A DNA stretch of 64,000 nt. Source: Byssothecium circinans. Lineage: Eukaryota; Ascomycota; Dothideomycetes; Pleosporales; Massarinaceae. The position numbers and the translations under genes are program-made. This document shows, piece by piece, positions 22,137 to 32,593 of this stretch. The notes under the pieces were generated by a model. The model searched no databases and was not told the origin of the DNA. It saw nothing but the letters and a program-made list of their open reading frames with translations. The DNA is taken from positions 20,444 to 84,443 of the forward strand of contig ML977010.1 in NCBI GenBank assembly GCA_010015675.1, written 5' to 3'. Within the stretch, counting starts at the first letter, position 1; every line of letters begins with the position of its first letter.

Positions 22137-22368
22137 GGCGCATCCATGCCCGACGCAACCGTTGGGATGCGGGCCTTTGCCTTTGTGCCGGTGTCGTGGA
22201 GGTGGTGATCGAAGACGGGGCCCCGATTAGATTGTCGCCATGGCAACGCAAACGCCTACCTAGGTACTCTAGGCTTCCATCCCGCCAAACAATCCACCAG
22301 TTCACTATCTGGCCCACTCCGCATTCTTAACCCGCGCCGCGCGCATCCTACCACGACACCACATTATC
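22137..22368. promoter_or_regulatory. Bidirectional promoter of GEN1-like and AT-hook genes
   Basis: Only 232 bp lie between the two start codons. The right half has a GC-rich run (CCGCGCCGCGCGC around 22332-22344). No MCB (ACGCGT) element is present, despite the cell-cycle role of GEN1. Confidence 0.5.
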
Positions 22369-25300
22369 ATGGCGCCGCGCACATCAACCGCCGTGGATAG
22401 CGGCAGCTTCGATCGCAACTACCTCGACTCCTCGCCCGACCCCCTCGCCGGCTCCATGGACGAAAACAGAGGGCGCGTCCGCAAAACGCGAGCGACGAAG
22501 CAACCATTGACCTCCAGCTCGCCCAGCAAGCAAAACCGCAGAACCAGCATCGGCGAACTCGACGTCTCCTCGCCCTCCAAGTCAATGGTGATGAGCACGC
22601 CGAGGGGTGGCGGCGCGAGTCCGTGGCGCATCAGGGTCACTGTTCAGGCCGAGCCAGGCACCGATGACGAGAACATGGAATCGCCGTCCATCAAGCGCAT
22701 TACTAGAACCCAAACTACGACGGTTCCTCTAAAAGATCCCGATGCATCGTCACCTGTGAAACGACGTGGACGACCGAGGAAGTCGGATGCAGCGAGTGCG
22801 AAAACAAAGAGAAGCGGTACACCAGTCAAAAAGACGCGCGCAAAGTCGAAGAAGAGAGACCCGGGTGCAGATGCAAGCGCAGCGGATGTAGACACGGATG
22901 CGGCTCCTAAAAAGCGCAGAGGACGTCCCAGGAAGAGCATACCAGTGGAAGTGGACGAGACGCCGGCTGCAGAGGAGCCTGCATTGAACGTCCCACAACC
23001 GAGAGTCAGCAGTGAAGACCGTATAATCACACCATCACCTGAACCAGAGCTGGAATCGCAACCACGGATTGATGTGCCAGTCATCGAGACGACCTTCGCC
23101 ACACCCCAGGATCAAGACAAGGCGCAAGCTGTCATTCCCAAGGGCAAAAACCTTCTTCCACCAGCTGGCCGAAAAGACTTGGATTTATTCCGAGATGTCG
23201 CAGCAGATATGCGCTTCACACCGCCACAGACCGACCTTTCGCAGAGAGTCCGCGCACGCAAAAACACTCCAGCTGCAAAGGGGAAGGTCTTGGTCGAGGT
23301 GGAGTCGGATGAGGAGTCGGACAATGAGACGGACATCCGTACACCATCGGGATCGGATGATGACGGCTTAAACGCTCAGTCGCAACGTGGGGTTATGCAC
23401 TCAGACAATGCTTCTACCGAGCACGTTGAACAGATCGATCCGCCCAGTGACGACGAGTACGATGCGCTACAAGATATGACTGGTTTTGCATTTGAGGAAG
23501 GAGCCACACGGATGCCTGATGACACCACCATCGTTGAGAGCGAGCAATTCAGCATGATATCTGTCGATTCCTTGCCTAGTAGTGGAGGTTTGACAAGCCC
23601 GGTGTATGGACCTACAGGCCGAACGCCCACAGTCCCTCACGCAGCTGTGCGAAACCCCGAGTTCTTGAAGGTTCCAGCCGCAGAGAGTCGTCAATCCCAA
23701 TCCAGATCATCGCCAGGGCCTTCACGTGCAGTGCCATCTGCCGCGCCAACGAAATCGTCTCCGGTGCCCGCAGCACCGCGATACATCACACCGTTGATGG
23801 ACGAGAGGTCGCCCTCTCAGCCACCCGCAATTGAACCTGCGCGACTCTCTCCTACCGAAGCCAAAACCCCCAAAATTGGACCGGTAGTCAAGGCAGGAGT
23901 TGCTCTGCAGGGTGTGCTGGATCCACATCGTGTTACTCCAGAGGCAGGACCTTCAAGGGCCGGTGAGAGTCGGCCTAGTGGTCTGGATGACCTCTTTCGC
24001 GGATTCAGTGACCGCACTCGAAAAGACCTACAGGCAGGTCTACGTCTTGGCGAACAGTTGGCGAGGGAGAATGCATCGAACAAAGGATCTCCGGCCGCAT
24101 TCTCGAGCCCGATCAAACCTAACAGGGCAATAAAGAGCAACGATGATGTTTTTGGCAATGAAACAAAGAAGCGACAACCGCGCCTTCTTACACCCGAGGA
24201 CCAAGACGACCATGCTTTACCCTCACCTCCAACCACTCACCCCGATGAAGCTCAGTACCCATCGTTGGAAGCGTCCCAAGAAGGACCCCATTTGCTTACC
24301 CCTGCAGTAAGTCCGATGAGGAGCGACGACGAGATGAGTTGGAAGGTCGATACGCCGGAGGCCAGTACTATGCAGACCGCTGGCGGTCGCAGTATGACTG
24401 TGACCAACGAGTGCGGTGATGTGTTACGGGGAAAAGATATTTTTGTTGTGGCTGATCGCAATTCGTCGGGCGAAGATGACATCTGGGCGGAAGAGGCTGG
24501 TCGATTAACGCTTCCTGACGGAAATGCTACAACCGAATCGCCCCAAGCGCAGGATCTCTTTACTGAGGATGGCCCATCCAAACCAGCACGTGCGAAACTG
24601 CCCGCAACATGGAGGCGCAAGAGTGCAGCCAACTTTCAGTACAGTGATGAATCGGAAGAGTCGCCGGAGGAATACAACAATGATCCTCCGCAGGGCAAAG
24701 TGGACAAAGGCAAAGGCAAAGCAACCGCCGTTGATCTCGATCTCCAGATTACTGAGGATGAAGATCAGAGTGAAGAGAGCGATGATACGGGAATGTTCTT
24801 TACATCAAACCTGCCCAATGTCTTTAACAACAACAAGTCGGGAAGAGTTAGAAGGGGAAAGGCCGGGAAGGTGGACTTGACTACGCTCATGAATGAGGGA
24901 GACAGTCTGCTACCGGACTCATCACCTCCAGTTGTTCTCCCCGCTGGTACAACCGGTGTCAATAAGCCAAACCCCTTCTTAGACACTCCGCCACGCTTCC
25001 CAGGATTCCAATCCACTCCAGCAAAGAGCAGCCCTCTTCGAAAGGAAATCCGCGCGTCCAGCTCGCCATCAGAACGGCAGCCTTTTGAAGAGTCTACTCT
25101 GCCTCTACCACCAAGCTCTCCATTTCATACGCAAGTCGACGGTATGACTATGAATAGCACGGCATCAGACGAGCGTCAGCTGCGGGACGAAATGGGCAAT
25201 CGAACGGACTCTAGTCTACGGAAAATCCGAAACGAAGCAGATGACTACATATTCGGGTATGAAGAGCAAGACCGCACGTTAGGTGATATCGAAGAGGTTA

Positions 25301-26187
25301 CGGAGCAGAGCAGGACTTTGAGGGGGGATATTCAATCAAGCGCTTTGGGATCCAGACAGTTCGGGCAGAGCACGCTCAATCCTCGGCGCGCAACGCCGTC
25401 CAGCAGCAGGAATAGTCCCCACGTTTCCTCCGCGTCAAGATTTCGTGCTCACACGACGCCAACGTCCCCTCCAAAAACTACACCGAAAGTCATCGCCAAA
25501 GCACCGGCGCAGTCCAAACAAGCAGCCAAGCCCTCCACAGGCTTGATCGGCCGTCTAAGCTCCACCATTTTCGGTAGTTCTTCCACACCCAAAGAGGAAG
25601 CACCACAAGCGCAGAAACAAGCAAAAGCACCACCAGCGTCTGCATCAAGACCCACCTCTCCTACCAACCACCCAATGGCATTCAAATTCGACAACCTCCC
25701 TGCCTACGAACCCTGGACAAAAACCCACTACAAAACCCTAGATGCGCTCTTCCAACTCTCACGCCTACACCCAGAGCTCTTCTCCACAAACCTCTCCTCA
25801 CCCCACTACCTCATCAATACCACGCTCTTGACCAGCTTCATCACCGCGGCCAAGCTCCCCTTTATCGGCGCCGTGCTCTCGGCCTGGGGCTACAGTTTTA
25901 CCTGCACGGAAGAAGACGTCGTCATGTGCGCTATATTCTACCAATTGTTGACGTTGAAGGATGTGGCAGAGTATGAAGAACTGTATGGCAAGAGGATTGT
26001 GATGGGGGATTGTAAGCCGGGGAGGACTAGGGAGAGGATCACGAGGAAGGCGGTTTTTGAGAGGTATGCTACTGTGGTGCTGGGGGATCATCTTAGGGAG
26101 GATGAGAGGAATGGGGTGAGGATTGAGAGGGACGAGAGGGGTTTGAGGGTGCAGTGGCCATCTTTAGAGGAGACGGAGGAGGAGTGA
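22369..26187 (+). CDS. Large AT-hook chromatin-type protein of unknown function
   Basis: Intron-free, 1272 residues. Two AT-hooks with the GRP core are seen near residues 125 and 184 (RRGRPRKS in both). These bind the minor groove of AT-rich DNA. Most of the protein (about 1-1090) is disordered, with many SP/TP sites, acidic patches and repeated short motifs. The last ~170 residues form the only globular-looking domain, beginning KFDNLPAYEPWTKTHYKTLD and containing a WGYSFTCTEEDVVMC stretch and a basic region rich in R/E. Similar AT-hook proteins exist across Pezizomycotina without assigned function. A nuclear role is likely from composition. It shares a 232-bp promoter with GEN1. Confidence 0.8.
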   Translation: MAPRTSTAVDSGSFDRNYLDSSPDPLAGSMDENRGRVRKTRATKQPLTSSSPSKQNRRTSIGELDVSSPSKSMVMSTPRGGGASPWRIRVTVQAEPGTDDENMESPSIKRITRTQTTTVPLKDPDASSPVKRRGRPRKSDAASAKTKRSGTPVKKTRAKSKKRDPGADASAADVDTDAAPKKRRGRPRKSIPVEVDETPAAEEPALNVPQPRVSSEDRIITPSPEPELESQPRIDVPVIETTFATPQDQDKAQAVIPKGKNLLPPAGRKDLDLFRDVAADMRFTPPQTDLSQRVRARKNTPAAKGKVLVEVESDEESDNETDIRTPSGSDDDGLNAQSQRGVMHSDNASTEHVEQIDPPSDDEYDALQDMTGFAFEEGATRMPDDTTIVESEQFSMISVDSLPSSGGLTSPVYGPTGRTPTVPHAAVRNPEFLKVPAAESRQSQSRSSPGPSRAVPSAAPTKSSPVPAAPRYITPLMDERSPSQPPAIEPARLSPTEAKTPKIGPVVKAGVALQGVLDPHRVTPEAGPSRAGESRPSGLDDLFRGFSDRTRKDLQAGLRLGEQLARENASNKGSPAAFSSPIKPNRAIKSNDDVFGNETKKRQPRLLTPEDQDDHALPSPPTTHPDEAQYPSLEASQEGPHLLTPAVSPMRSDDEMSWKVDTPEASTMQTAGGRSMTVTNECGDVLRGKDIFVVADRNSSGEDDIWAEEAGRLTLPDGNATTESPQAQDLFTEDGPSKPARAKLPATWRRKSAANFQYSDESEESPEEYNNDPPQGKVDKGKGKATAVDLDLQITEDEDQSEESDDTGMFFTSNLPNVFNNNKSGRVRRGKAGKVDLTTLMNEGDSLLPDSSPPVVLPAGTTGVNKPNPFLDTPPRFPGFQSTPAKSSPLRKEIRASSSPSERQPFEESTLPLPPSSPFHTQVDGMTMNSTASDERQLRDEMGNRTDSSLRKIRNEADDYIFGYEEQDRTLGDIEEVTEQSRTLRGDIQSSALGSRQFGQSTLNPRRATPSSSRNSPHVSSASRFRAHTTPTSPPKTTPKVIAKAPAQSKQAAKPSTGLIGRLSSTIFGSSSTPKEEAPQAQKQAKAPPASASRPTSPTNHPMAFKFDNLPAYEPWTKTHYKTLDALFQLSRLHPELFSTNLSSPHYLINTTLLTSFITAAKLPFIGAVLSAWGYSFTCTEEDVVMCAIFYQLLTLKDVAEYEELYGKRIVMGDCKPGRTRERITRKAVFERYATVVLGDHLREDERNGVRIERDERGLRVQWPSLEETEEE

Positions 26188-27204
26188 AGAAGTGGATAGA
26201 TATAGCGTTATAGTTGGGTGGAAGGGCTTTTATATGTGGGGTCTTTTATTATATTGTCTCGATGAGTGAGTGAGTGGCGTTCTTGGGGGGGGGAGGCGGC
26301 GTTGGGTTATGTATTATCATGATACCTCTTGTCTGTCTATCTGTCCGTCTCTCATTGTGTCAAACAAAAAATCAATTCCTCTCTTACATCCTTCCGATCT
26401 CTATCCCCTTTTGCTTCTCTGCCCCATCCCCCTATCAAAACCCCTTACTCCCTACCTCACCCGCAATTTGACCGTTGCGCTTCAGCACCCCCTCACATAC
26501 ACACAAACTCCCTCTCTCGTGGTACCAACATCCCCGCGAATAGGTTTGATTAGTCCTTTGCAAAGCTTACACAGGGTAGGTACAACACGTAGTATACTCT
26601 ATAAAGAGTTAGATGTTATGCTTCCCAAGGACGGTCTCCCACAAGTAGACTAGAGAAAGGGCCAGCGCGCGTCAAAGCCAAAAAATGGGAGTCGTCATCT
26701 CACGAACGCTCTAAAAGCAAGACGAAGAGAGATAGAGCGAGTGCGAGAAAAGGTGCTTAACAATATCTTCCTCAGCGCCTCCATCATTCATTAGCATCCA
26801 GCATCTTTTGCCAACCCTTCCAATAACTATCCAAAGCAAATCTTCCACAAACTCAAGACTCCCTCCGCTCCCGTTCTTCTCCAAACCCAGCAAGAACCCC
26901 ATTCAGCAGCCACCACACATATCCCAGCAGCCTGCCTTCCAGTTAGTCAGTAATGGACACGATGAAAAACCCAGTCCCGAGAGCAAAGTACAACCAGCTT
27001 TTCTCATCCCACTAAACCAACCAAGGAAACTAACACCAACCAACCCATCCTCATCTGCTCTCCCAGGTGATGTTCCATCAAAAAAAAATTCCCCACCCCA
27101 CTCCATCCATCCCACCAACTCCCCGATGAGCGAGCCCCTCCCCCCCTTACCTCAGCGACACCCAACCCTCAAGCCGTACAACAAAAAGAAAAAGAAACAA
27201 AGCA
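26188..27204. other. Intergenic stretch, no gene recognised
   Basis: About 1 kb downstream of the AT-hook gene. It holds pyrimidine-rich low-complexity sequence and a G9 run near 26285. Open frames present are proline/serine-rich and unlike any family. Confidence 0.5.
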
Positions 27205-27294
27205 GGGCTCGACCGGGGTTTGAACCCGGGACCTCTCGCACTCTTGGAACGCGCAGTGCCCAAAGCGAGAATCGTACCACTAGACCATCGAGCC
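27205..27294 (-). tRNA. tRNA-Pro(UGG) with an intron
   Basis: The minus strand reads GGCTCGA as the 5' acceptor strand, pairing with TCGAGCC and discriminator C at 27205. The D arm contains GGTCTAGTGGTA. The anticodon stem CTCGC/GCGAG encloses TTTGGG, giving anticodon TGG (UGG, proline). After base 37 come about 18 extra bases that interrupt the loop, the canonical position of a nuclear tRNA intron. The T arm is CCGGGTTCAAACCCCGG. T-runs follow on the minus strand as a Pol III stop. Confidence 0.92.
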
Positions 27295-27863
27295 GTGGAT
27301 TCCTTGCAAGTCAAGTTGGGGATTATAGGGGGCGAAAATATTTGTAGTATGCGTTTTTTGGGAGCAGCGGTGCTAGGGATTCTCGGGGAAGGGTGGAGGG
27401 AGGGTGGAGGGAGGGTGCGGAGGGAATGCCGGGGTGGTGGCAAACAGATTGAGGGGTGGGCAAACGGGAGAGGCACGCGACGAGCAGTGTGGATGGAGGT
27501 TGGAGAGGAACATGCCAGATAGGTGCGGGACTTTTGGGGCGGGAAAGGTTGGGATGGGAAGGGGGAATGAGTTGGTTGGGATAGAGTGGTTGGGGATTGG
27601 ATGGATTAGTTATTCTTCTGCTCTTTTATGGATGATTGAAGGGCAGGAAGCTTACGTATCTCAACGATATCTGTCTACTTCCTAAGTCAATAACAGTGAA
27701 GTTGTTTTTTCCACAACAGCAGCTTTCACGAAGCTAGAGATATAAGAAATTGAGTCGTAAGAGATAGTGTAGCGATAAGTGAAGTTGCGAGACGTAGAGG
27801 AGGCGTTGACTGGGAAATTTGTTCAAAAATGACTCGGGTCCGCTCAAGTTGATGTTCGTCTAC
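27295..27863. other. Intergenic stretch between tRNA and transposon
   Basis: G-rich low-complexity sequence on the + strand (tandem GGAGGGTGGAGGGAGGG around 27393-27414). No gene is recognised. Confidence 0.5.
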
Positions 27864-27865
27864 TA

Positions 27866-27945
27866 AGCTAGCGCAGCCGGTTGTGAGACACCCAGGGATA
27901 TGAGACACCGCGCAGAAATCCTCCACCCTTCAAAAAATCGCGATA
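27866..27945 (+). repeat. Left terminal inverted repeat of the Fot/pogo element
   Basis: About 80 bp, from AGCTAGCGCAGCC through GAGACACCCAGGGATATGAG to AATCGCGATA. It pairs with 29573-29653 with only a handful of differences. Confidence 0.9.
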
Positions 27946-27949
27946 ATTA

Positions 27950-29550
27950 ATTCAGCGTAATTACAATTGCCACTCACTACACATGGATTGTAGAGTTTTT
28001 GCTGCTACTTCTGCTGCTAGTTTTTCTGCCTCTTTTTCTTTGTTAGGGTTATTATTTTGTTCCTCTATAAGCTTAGAAGCCTCTACTGCTATCTTAATCA
28101 TATCTACGTTGGCAAAGCGTTAATTTAGGTCCATACGAACCCTTTTTCGTGGTACTTAAGGCTTAAGAGCCTTAAGTTAGCTCTGCAATTATTTGTTCTC
28201 TACTTCTAGCGCTGCTAAGCGAGTATTTGCAACTGCAATTGCCTTACTAGCTTTCTTAAATAGTTAGTGAACCTTCCGACCTATACTTTACTCTTTATAA
28301 AGCGCTCGCTAAGCTATAAATAGATTACGAGGGCCGTGGGGAGTAGAGAGATAGCTCTTAATTAGTTATTAAGCTTAATTCTAGCAAAGTAGCGTAACAG
28401 GCCTTTAAGTAACTTAAGATAAGTTAATTACTCGCTTAATATTTAATAGGTAGATGCCTGCAGTAGCCTATCCCACGCGGATTACTTTCTTAGTAATCGC
28501 AGCCTCTTTAGCAGCGTGGTAGGTAGTAATAAATCATTTATTTTTAACTAGAGTAGCATTATTAAAGTGTAATAACTCCTAGATCTACTAGTAATAGAAT
28601 TGTTTTACTACTAAGAAAACAGAGAGATCTAGAGGCTATAGAACGTAAGATAAGTAAGTAGGGAGAAATAGAAGCTTAACTTTATTTTGCTTGCAAATCT
28701 ATAAAAGGTCTAGGTCTACATAGCTGCCGTGGCTATCTAAAATCAGTATCCTCTAGCAATCCTCTAAGGGCGCAGTTTCTAGCAGAAATACACGTTGCAG
28801 CTACTTAACGCTAATCGCGTTAGATGTCTAGCCATTCTCTGAGGTTGCGTATAGCTAGTTAGGTATTATTAATAGAAACTAGGTGCTTTATAGGTATTTA
28901 CCTTTAAAAATAACTACAGGCCTTAGCTTCTTGCCCATTGCTAAAACGCACTTAATTATTAACGCCTACTTGTGATTCTCTAGCGACTAATAGTAAGCCT
29001 TTATTTTCTAACTGTCTACGAGTACTCTGGTGTTTGCACATATACCTAAGGCCTTGCTAGTCTCATCCATATTCTACGTATCCTTATTGCGTATATTTAG
29101 CTTAACGCGGAGCTGCTTATAAAGCTCAAGAAACTCGCGTAGTGCCTCTTAAGTTACTCCTTTAGCTCTTGCAGCCTTAATCTTCCTACCCATAATAGAG
29201 GTGACACGTGGGTTGCGTTTAATAAAGTAGGATATCTAGTGTTTACCCACTAACGTAGGCTCGCCATTTATCCTTAGGATTTAATTCGCTATTTCTCGTG
29301 TACGAGCGTGAGAAGGAGGATACCCGCGTGCGCCCTCTTTAAGTATCTATTATATAAGGAAGTCCTCTTGTTGTGGAGTCAATCGTTGCTGGTATACGTA
29401 GCTGTTTTGCTAGTTTTGTAAACCGCGTACGCGCCTTGAGAGCGTGGCTAGGGGGACGTTGTATGCCTTTGCAGCAGCTCGTTGACTAGGAAGAACGCCA
29501 GCATTGAGATCACTAATAGCTGCTTGAATTGCTGCCTCACGGTTGGCCAT
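27950..29550 (-). pseudogene. Fot/pogo transposase remnant
   Basis: The start is ATG 29548-29550, MANREAAIQAAISDLNAG, followed by SQRAAAKAYNVP, the psq/CENP-B-type helix-turn-helix that opens pogo-like fungal transposases. An early stop ends the open frame at 29410. Beyond it the homology continues in pieces: LTPQQEDFL, NMDETSKALG (the first catalytic Asp), and LDSHGSYVDLDLL near 28700-28740 (the second catalytic Asp). Numerous TAA and TAG codons interrupt these at positions where family members have Gln or Trp. That is the expected product of RIP. The copy cannot encode an active protein. Confidence 0.85.
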
Positions 29551-29572
29551 TTTGGTAGGGTGGATGTGGAGA

Positions 29573-29653
29573 TATCGCGATTTTTTTGAGGGGTGGAGGA
29601 TTTCGGCGCGGTGTCTCATATCCCTGGGTGTCTCATGACCCGATGCGCTAGCT
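29573..29653 (-). repeat. Right terminal inverted repeat of the Fot/pogo element
   Basis: The reverse complement of 27866-27945 with one extra base in the A/T run and several substitutions. It ends GCGCTAGCT next to the TA duplication. Confidence 0.9.
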
Positions 29654-29785
29654 TATTACTCTCCCCAAAAAAAGACGGCGTCCCGCCAATGTCCCACCTA
29701 CATACCACCTCCTCAAAAAAGACACCACCCCACTCAACTCTAACCAACTATCTTACCCCAGCAAAAAGAATATCTCAACTCATCT

Positions 29786-29871
29786 GGGCTCCGCCGCGAT
29801 TCGAACGCGGGGCCTCCTGCAATTTAGACATGTTACCCAAAGCAGGAATCATACCACTAGACCACGAAGCC
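29786..29871 (-). tRNA. tRNA-Pro(UGG), second divergent copy with an intron
   Basis: The minus strand reads GGCTTCG at the 5' end, pairing (one G-T wobble) with CGGAGCC plus discriminator C. The D arm is GGTCTAGTGGTA. The anticodon stem CCTGC/GCAGG holds TTTGGG, again anticodon TGG, followed by about 14 intron bases. The T arm is CCGCGTTCGAATCGCGG. Same isoacceptor as the gene at 27205 but with different acceptor, anticodon and T stems and an unrelated intron. Confidence 0.9.
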
Positions 29872-30302
29872 GCAACATTTAACATGGTTTGAGTTATGAA
29901 AGTTTTCTCGCAATTTGGTTTTATATACCTTAAGGCACAACACTCCGTGAGTGATGATGGCGGAGGCGGCCTTTCTCGAAAGTGGGGTATGTAGCGCTAA
30001 GCTTGAGGGCTGGGGTGGGGTGAGTCAGGTGTAAGCAAGGGCGCCGATTCGGTCTGGACTTCATGGATGACGTGGGGCTACTGGTCTAGGTATATGGGGC
30101 ACCATCTATTTTGGCAAGATAGTAGGGAAATTATGCCTGCTCCCAGAGACACACGTTAGATGTTTGAAGTGGCGCTTAAGGCATAACTTGACATACTTAT
30201 GCAGCATAGCTACCGATCACAAACTTCGGAATCATTACCCATGCGAAAACAAGCCATGCATCAACGATAGTAACATTTCCCCTACCTACGCGAAAGCAAA
30301 CA
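29872..30302. other. Intergenic stretch, no gene recognised
   Basis: About 0.43 kb between the tRNA-Pro 5' end and the stop codon of the purple acid phosphatase. Nothing recognisable. Confidence 0.5.
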
Positions 30303-31851
30303 TCACTGCACCACAAACCGCTCCCTATGCTCCTTAACCAAGACCGAAGAATCCAATACCTCGCCCGTCTTGGACCGCACAAACTCGACCTTCAACTCGC
30401 GCTCACTCAGCAGCGAAATCGTCGCATAGCTAAAATCCTCCGCGTACGCGAAAATATTTGTAGAAAAATTGGCTCCGGGCTGCACCAAACCCTCGATATT
30501 TCCCGCTCCGCCGGCGACAATATACATAGGCGCCTTTGGATTGTTCATACCGGCGGGATCAGCGACGGAATTGTTGACGGGCAGGAAGCGCTGCGAGTTA
30601 TGCACATGGCCGAACACGGCGAGGTCGACGCCGTATTTGTATAACAGGGGTTCGAAGGCTTTCTGGCACGCGGTGCAGGGCGTGCTTCCTTTGTTCGTGT
30701 ACCAGGGACGGTGGCCGCCGACGACTACCCAGGGTGTTACTGTTCGGTCTACAGATGCGAGGTCGGCGGCGAGGAAATCGAGCTGTTGGTTTAGTTTGCC
30801 AAAGGGGCCGCCGTAGAGACCTGCAGAGCCGCCGGGCTCGTCGGGAGCATCTGGAAAGTCGGTCTCGGTGTCGATCATGGTGACGTGTACCATGCCGTAC
30901 TCGAAAGAGTACCAAAAAGGCGGGTTCGCGAGGACAGCTGCCTTGTTCGCGTTCACCTTTGCGGCATTGTCGGAAGAGCCTGACGTGAAGGCTCTGGGCA
31001 TGGTCGTGCCGAAGCGGTTCATGAAATCGGTAAAGTTCTTCTGGCCTTCGGGGCAGAGGCCGCTGACGAGGGGGATTTCATGACATGCTACTTCGTGATT
31101 CCCTGGGCTGGCCATGTAAGCTTTTCGACCGGAAATTGGGGCGAGCTGTGCGTAGAATTGCTCCAGAATCGCTTGAAATGCATTGGTGCCATCGAACAAG
31201 TTCTTGGGCTTTATGAGCCAGTCGTCTGCATATGCCAAGTCGCCAGGGTGGATGACGAATTCGTAGTCGTCGACGGTTTGGGCGAGGCGGTGGATGGTAG
31301 TGTGGTTGAGCGAAGGGTCGACTTGCGGGATTGTATCTCTCTTTGTGTTGTCGCCTTCGATCGTATATCCATCAGCTCCGTAGACGCCCATATCAATTAC
31401 GGCGTTCATAGCAAAAGGTGTCTTGTCGCCGGGCACGCGTGGGCTCAGAAAATGCTCGACGCTGGAGTTAGTAGATACAATCTTGTAGAAATACGTCGTG
31501 GCCGGTGTCAGGCCCGTCAGTGTTACGGTATTAGAATATGTGCGTGACGTAGGATACGTGATGGAGCTGGTCGAGCATGTTTGGGAATTGAGAGCATTGC
31601 TCGAAGTCCCGTATTGGACGCAAGCCTGATCGAGCTTCTGGTAAGTGTTCCACCCGACGGAAACAGCTTTTATTCAAGTCAGCAAACCGAGTCCTCGATC
31701 CCCTCAAGAACATACCATTTTGTCCTTTGACGGCCAGACGCTGCTGTACTGGCGTTGTCCGATCCTGAGGAATAGCTGGGTAGCTTGCAGCAGCCAAAGC
31801 ACATGCTATTAAAAGCGGAAACAGCCTCGCTGAGGTATAAATGCCGTCCAT
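30303..31851 (-). CDS. Secreted purple acid phosphatase (metallophosphoesterase)
   Basis: Two exons, 31851-31716 and 31666-30303, with a 49-bp intron (GTATGT to AAAAG), giving 499 residues. The start MDGIYTSARLFPLLIACALAAASY is a signal peptide. An N-terminal fibronectin-III-like domain (about 30-120; AVSVGWNTYQKL, YSNTVTLTGLTPATTYFYK) precedes the catalytic domain, as in plant and fungal high-molecular-weight enzymes. All five metal-ligand blocks are present: D137 in AVIDMG, D188/Y191 in PGDLAYADDW, N235-H236 in GNHE, H364 in VGGHRPWY, and H399/H401 in GHVHNSQ. Such enzymes release phosphate from organic esters, sometimes phytate, outside the cell. Several N-glycosylation sequons fit secretion. 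Confidence 0.95.
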
Positions 31852-32593
31852 CGTTGAATTAAGGAAACAGAGAAAGTCTTTAGACCGACACCTTAAATAG
31901 CTTCAAGAGGCACCGTCTATATGACCATTTATATATGTTCTAGATTCTGGTATACACCATCCTTCTGAGGTTGTACCATGGTAGGGGTGCAGTGAGCATC
32001 AACATGCCTGCCAGCGAAGAGCTCGTGGCCCAACGATTGGTCGGAACAGAAGCTGGGGAAGTATTGAACAGGAAACAAGCTCTGTGATCCCCCAGCGTGT
32101 TGTTCACATCAAGCATTGCTCCGATGAAAGAAATCAGCCGGCAATCATCCAGCATCAGCTCTCAAGCCATGGCAGCGAAATCCCTCGTTGCAAGGTGCAC
32201 TGAGGTGGGACGTCCTCTATAGGTTCCGGATTCTCCAATATTGAAGGTTCGCTCCAGCTGTCTCCGGATCACGTGCTGATCCCTGCTCCGAAGCGACAAG
32301 AAAAAGGATGTCGAAACGCGCGATCACTGCATCTTCACGAACAACAAACCTTCTCCTCCTGTGTTCATACGTTAATACCTTCTTTTTGTTATACATTGGC
32401 GCGAGAACTGCATGCTTGCGAGGGGTAAATACGCCTAGGTATGTCCCGAGGCACATCATCTTCTCCGCGCCTACACAATTGCACGTGCGCCTTCCAGCAT
32501 CTATGCATCCAACATGATGCATCACGCAGTCACAACTGACCTTCCACAAAAGCCTTACGATGAGTTGAGCCAACCAATCCCGGCTTTCCTACA
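31852..32593. other. Divergent intergenic region
   Basis: About 0.74 kb between the phosphatase start (minus) and the four-exon unknown gene (plus). A CACGTG E-box lies at 32270-32275. Short open frames here do not resemble genes. Confidence 0.5.

Larger units (their letters stand above)
27866..29653. mobile_element. Fot/pogo-type DNA transposon, complete ends, interior destroyed by RIP
   Basis: The element is 1788 bp, flanked by TA at 27864-27865 and 29654-29655, the target duplication of the Tc1/mariner superfamily. Its two ends are ~80-bp inverted repeats that still match closely, beginning AGCTAGCGCA. The interior is strikingly AT-rich and dense in TpA compared with both flanks. The recognisable transposase remnants read on the minus strand. 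It sits between two tRNA-Pro(UGG) genes, about 570 bp from one and 130 bp from the other. Confidence 0.9.

Noticed and set aside
26808..27347. 179-codon + strand frame
   Set aside because: Low-complexity Pro/Ser/Lys text that runs through the tRNA-Pro gene on the other strand.
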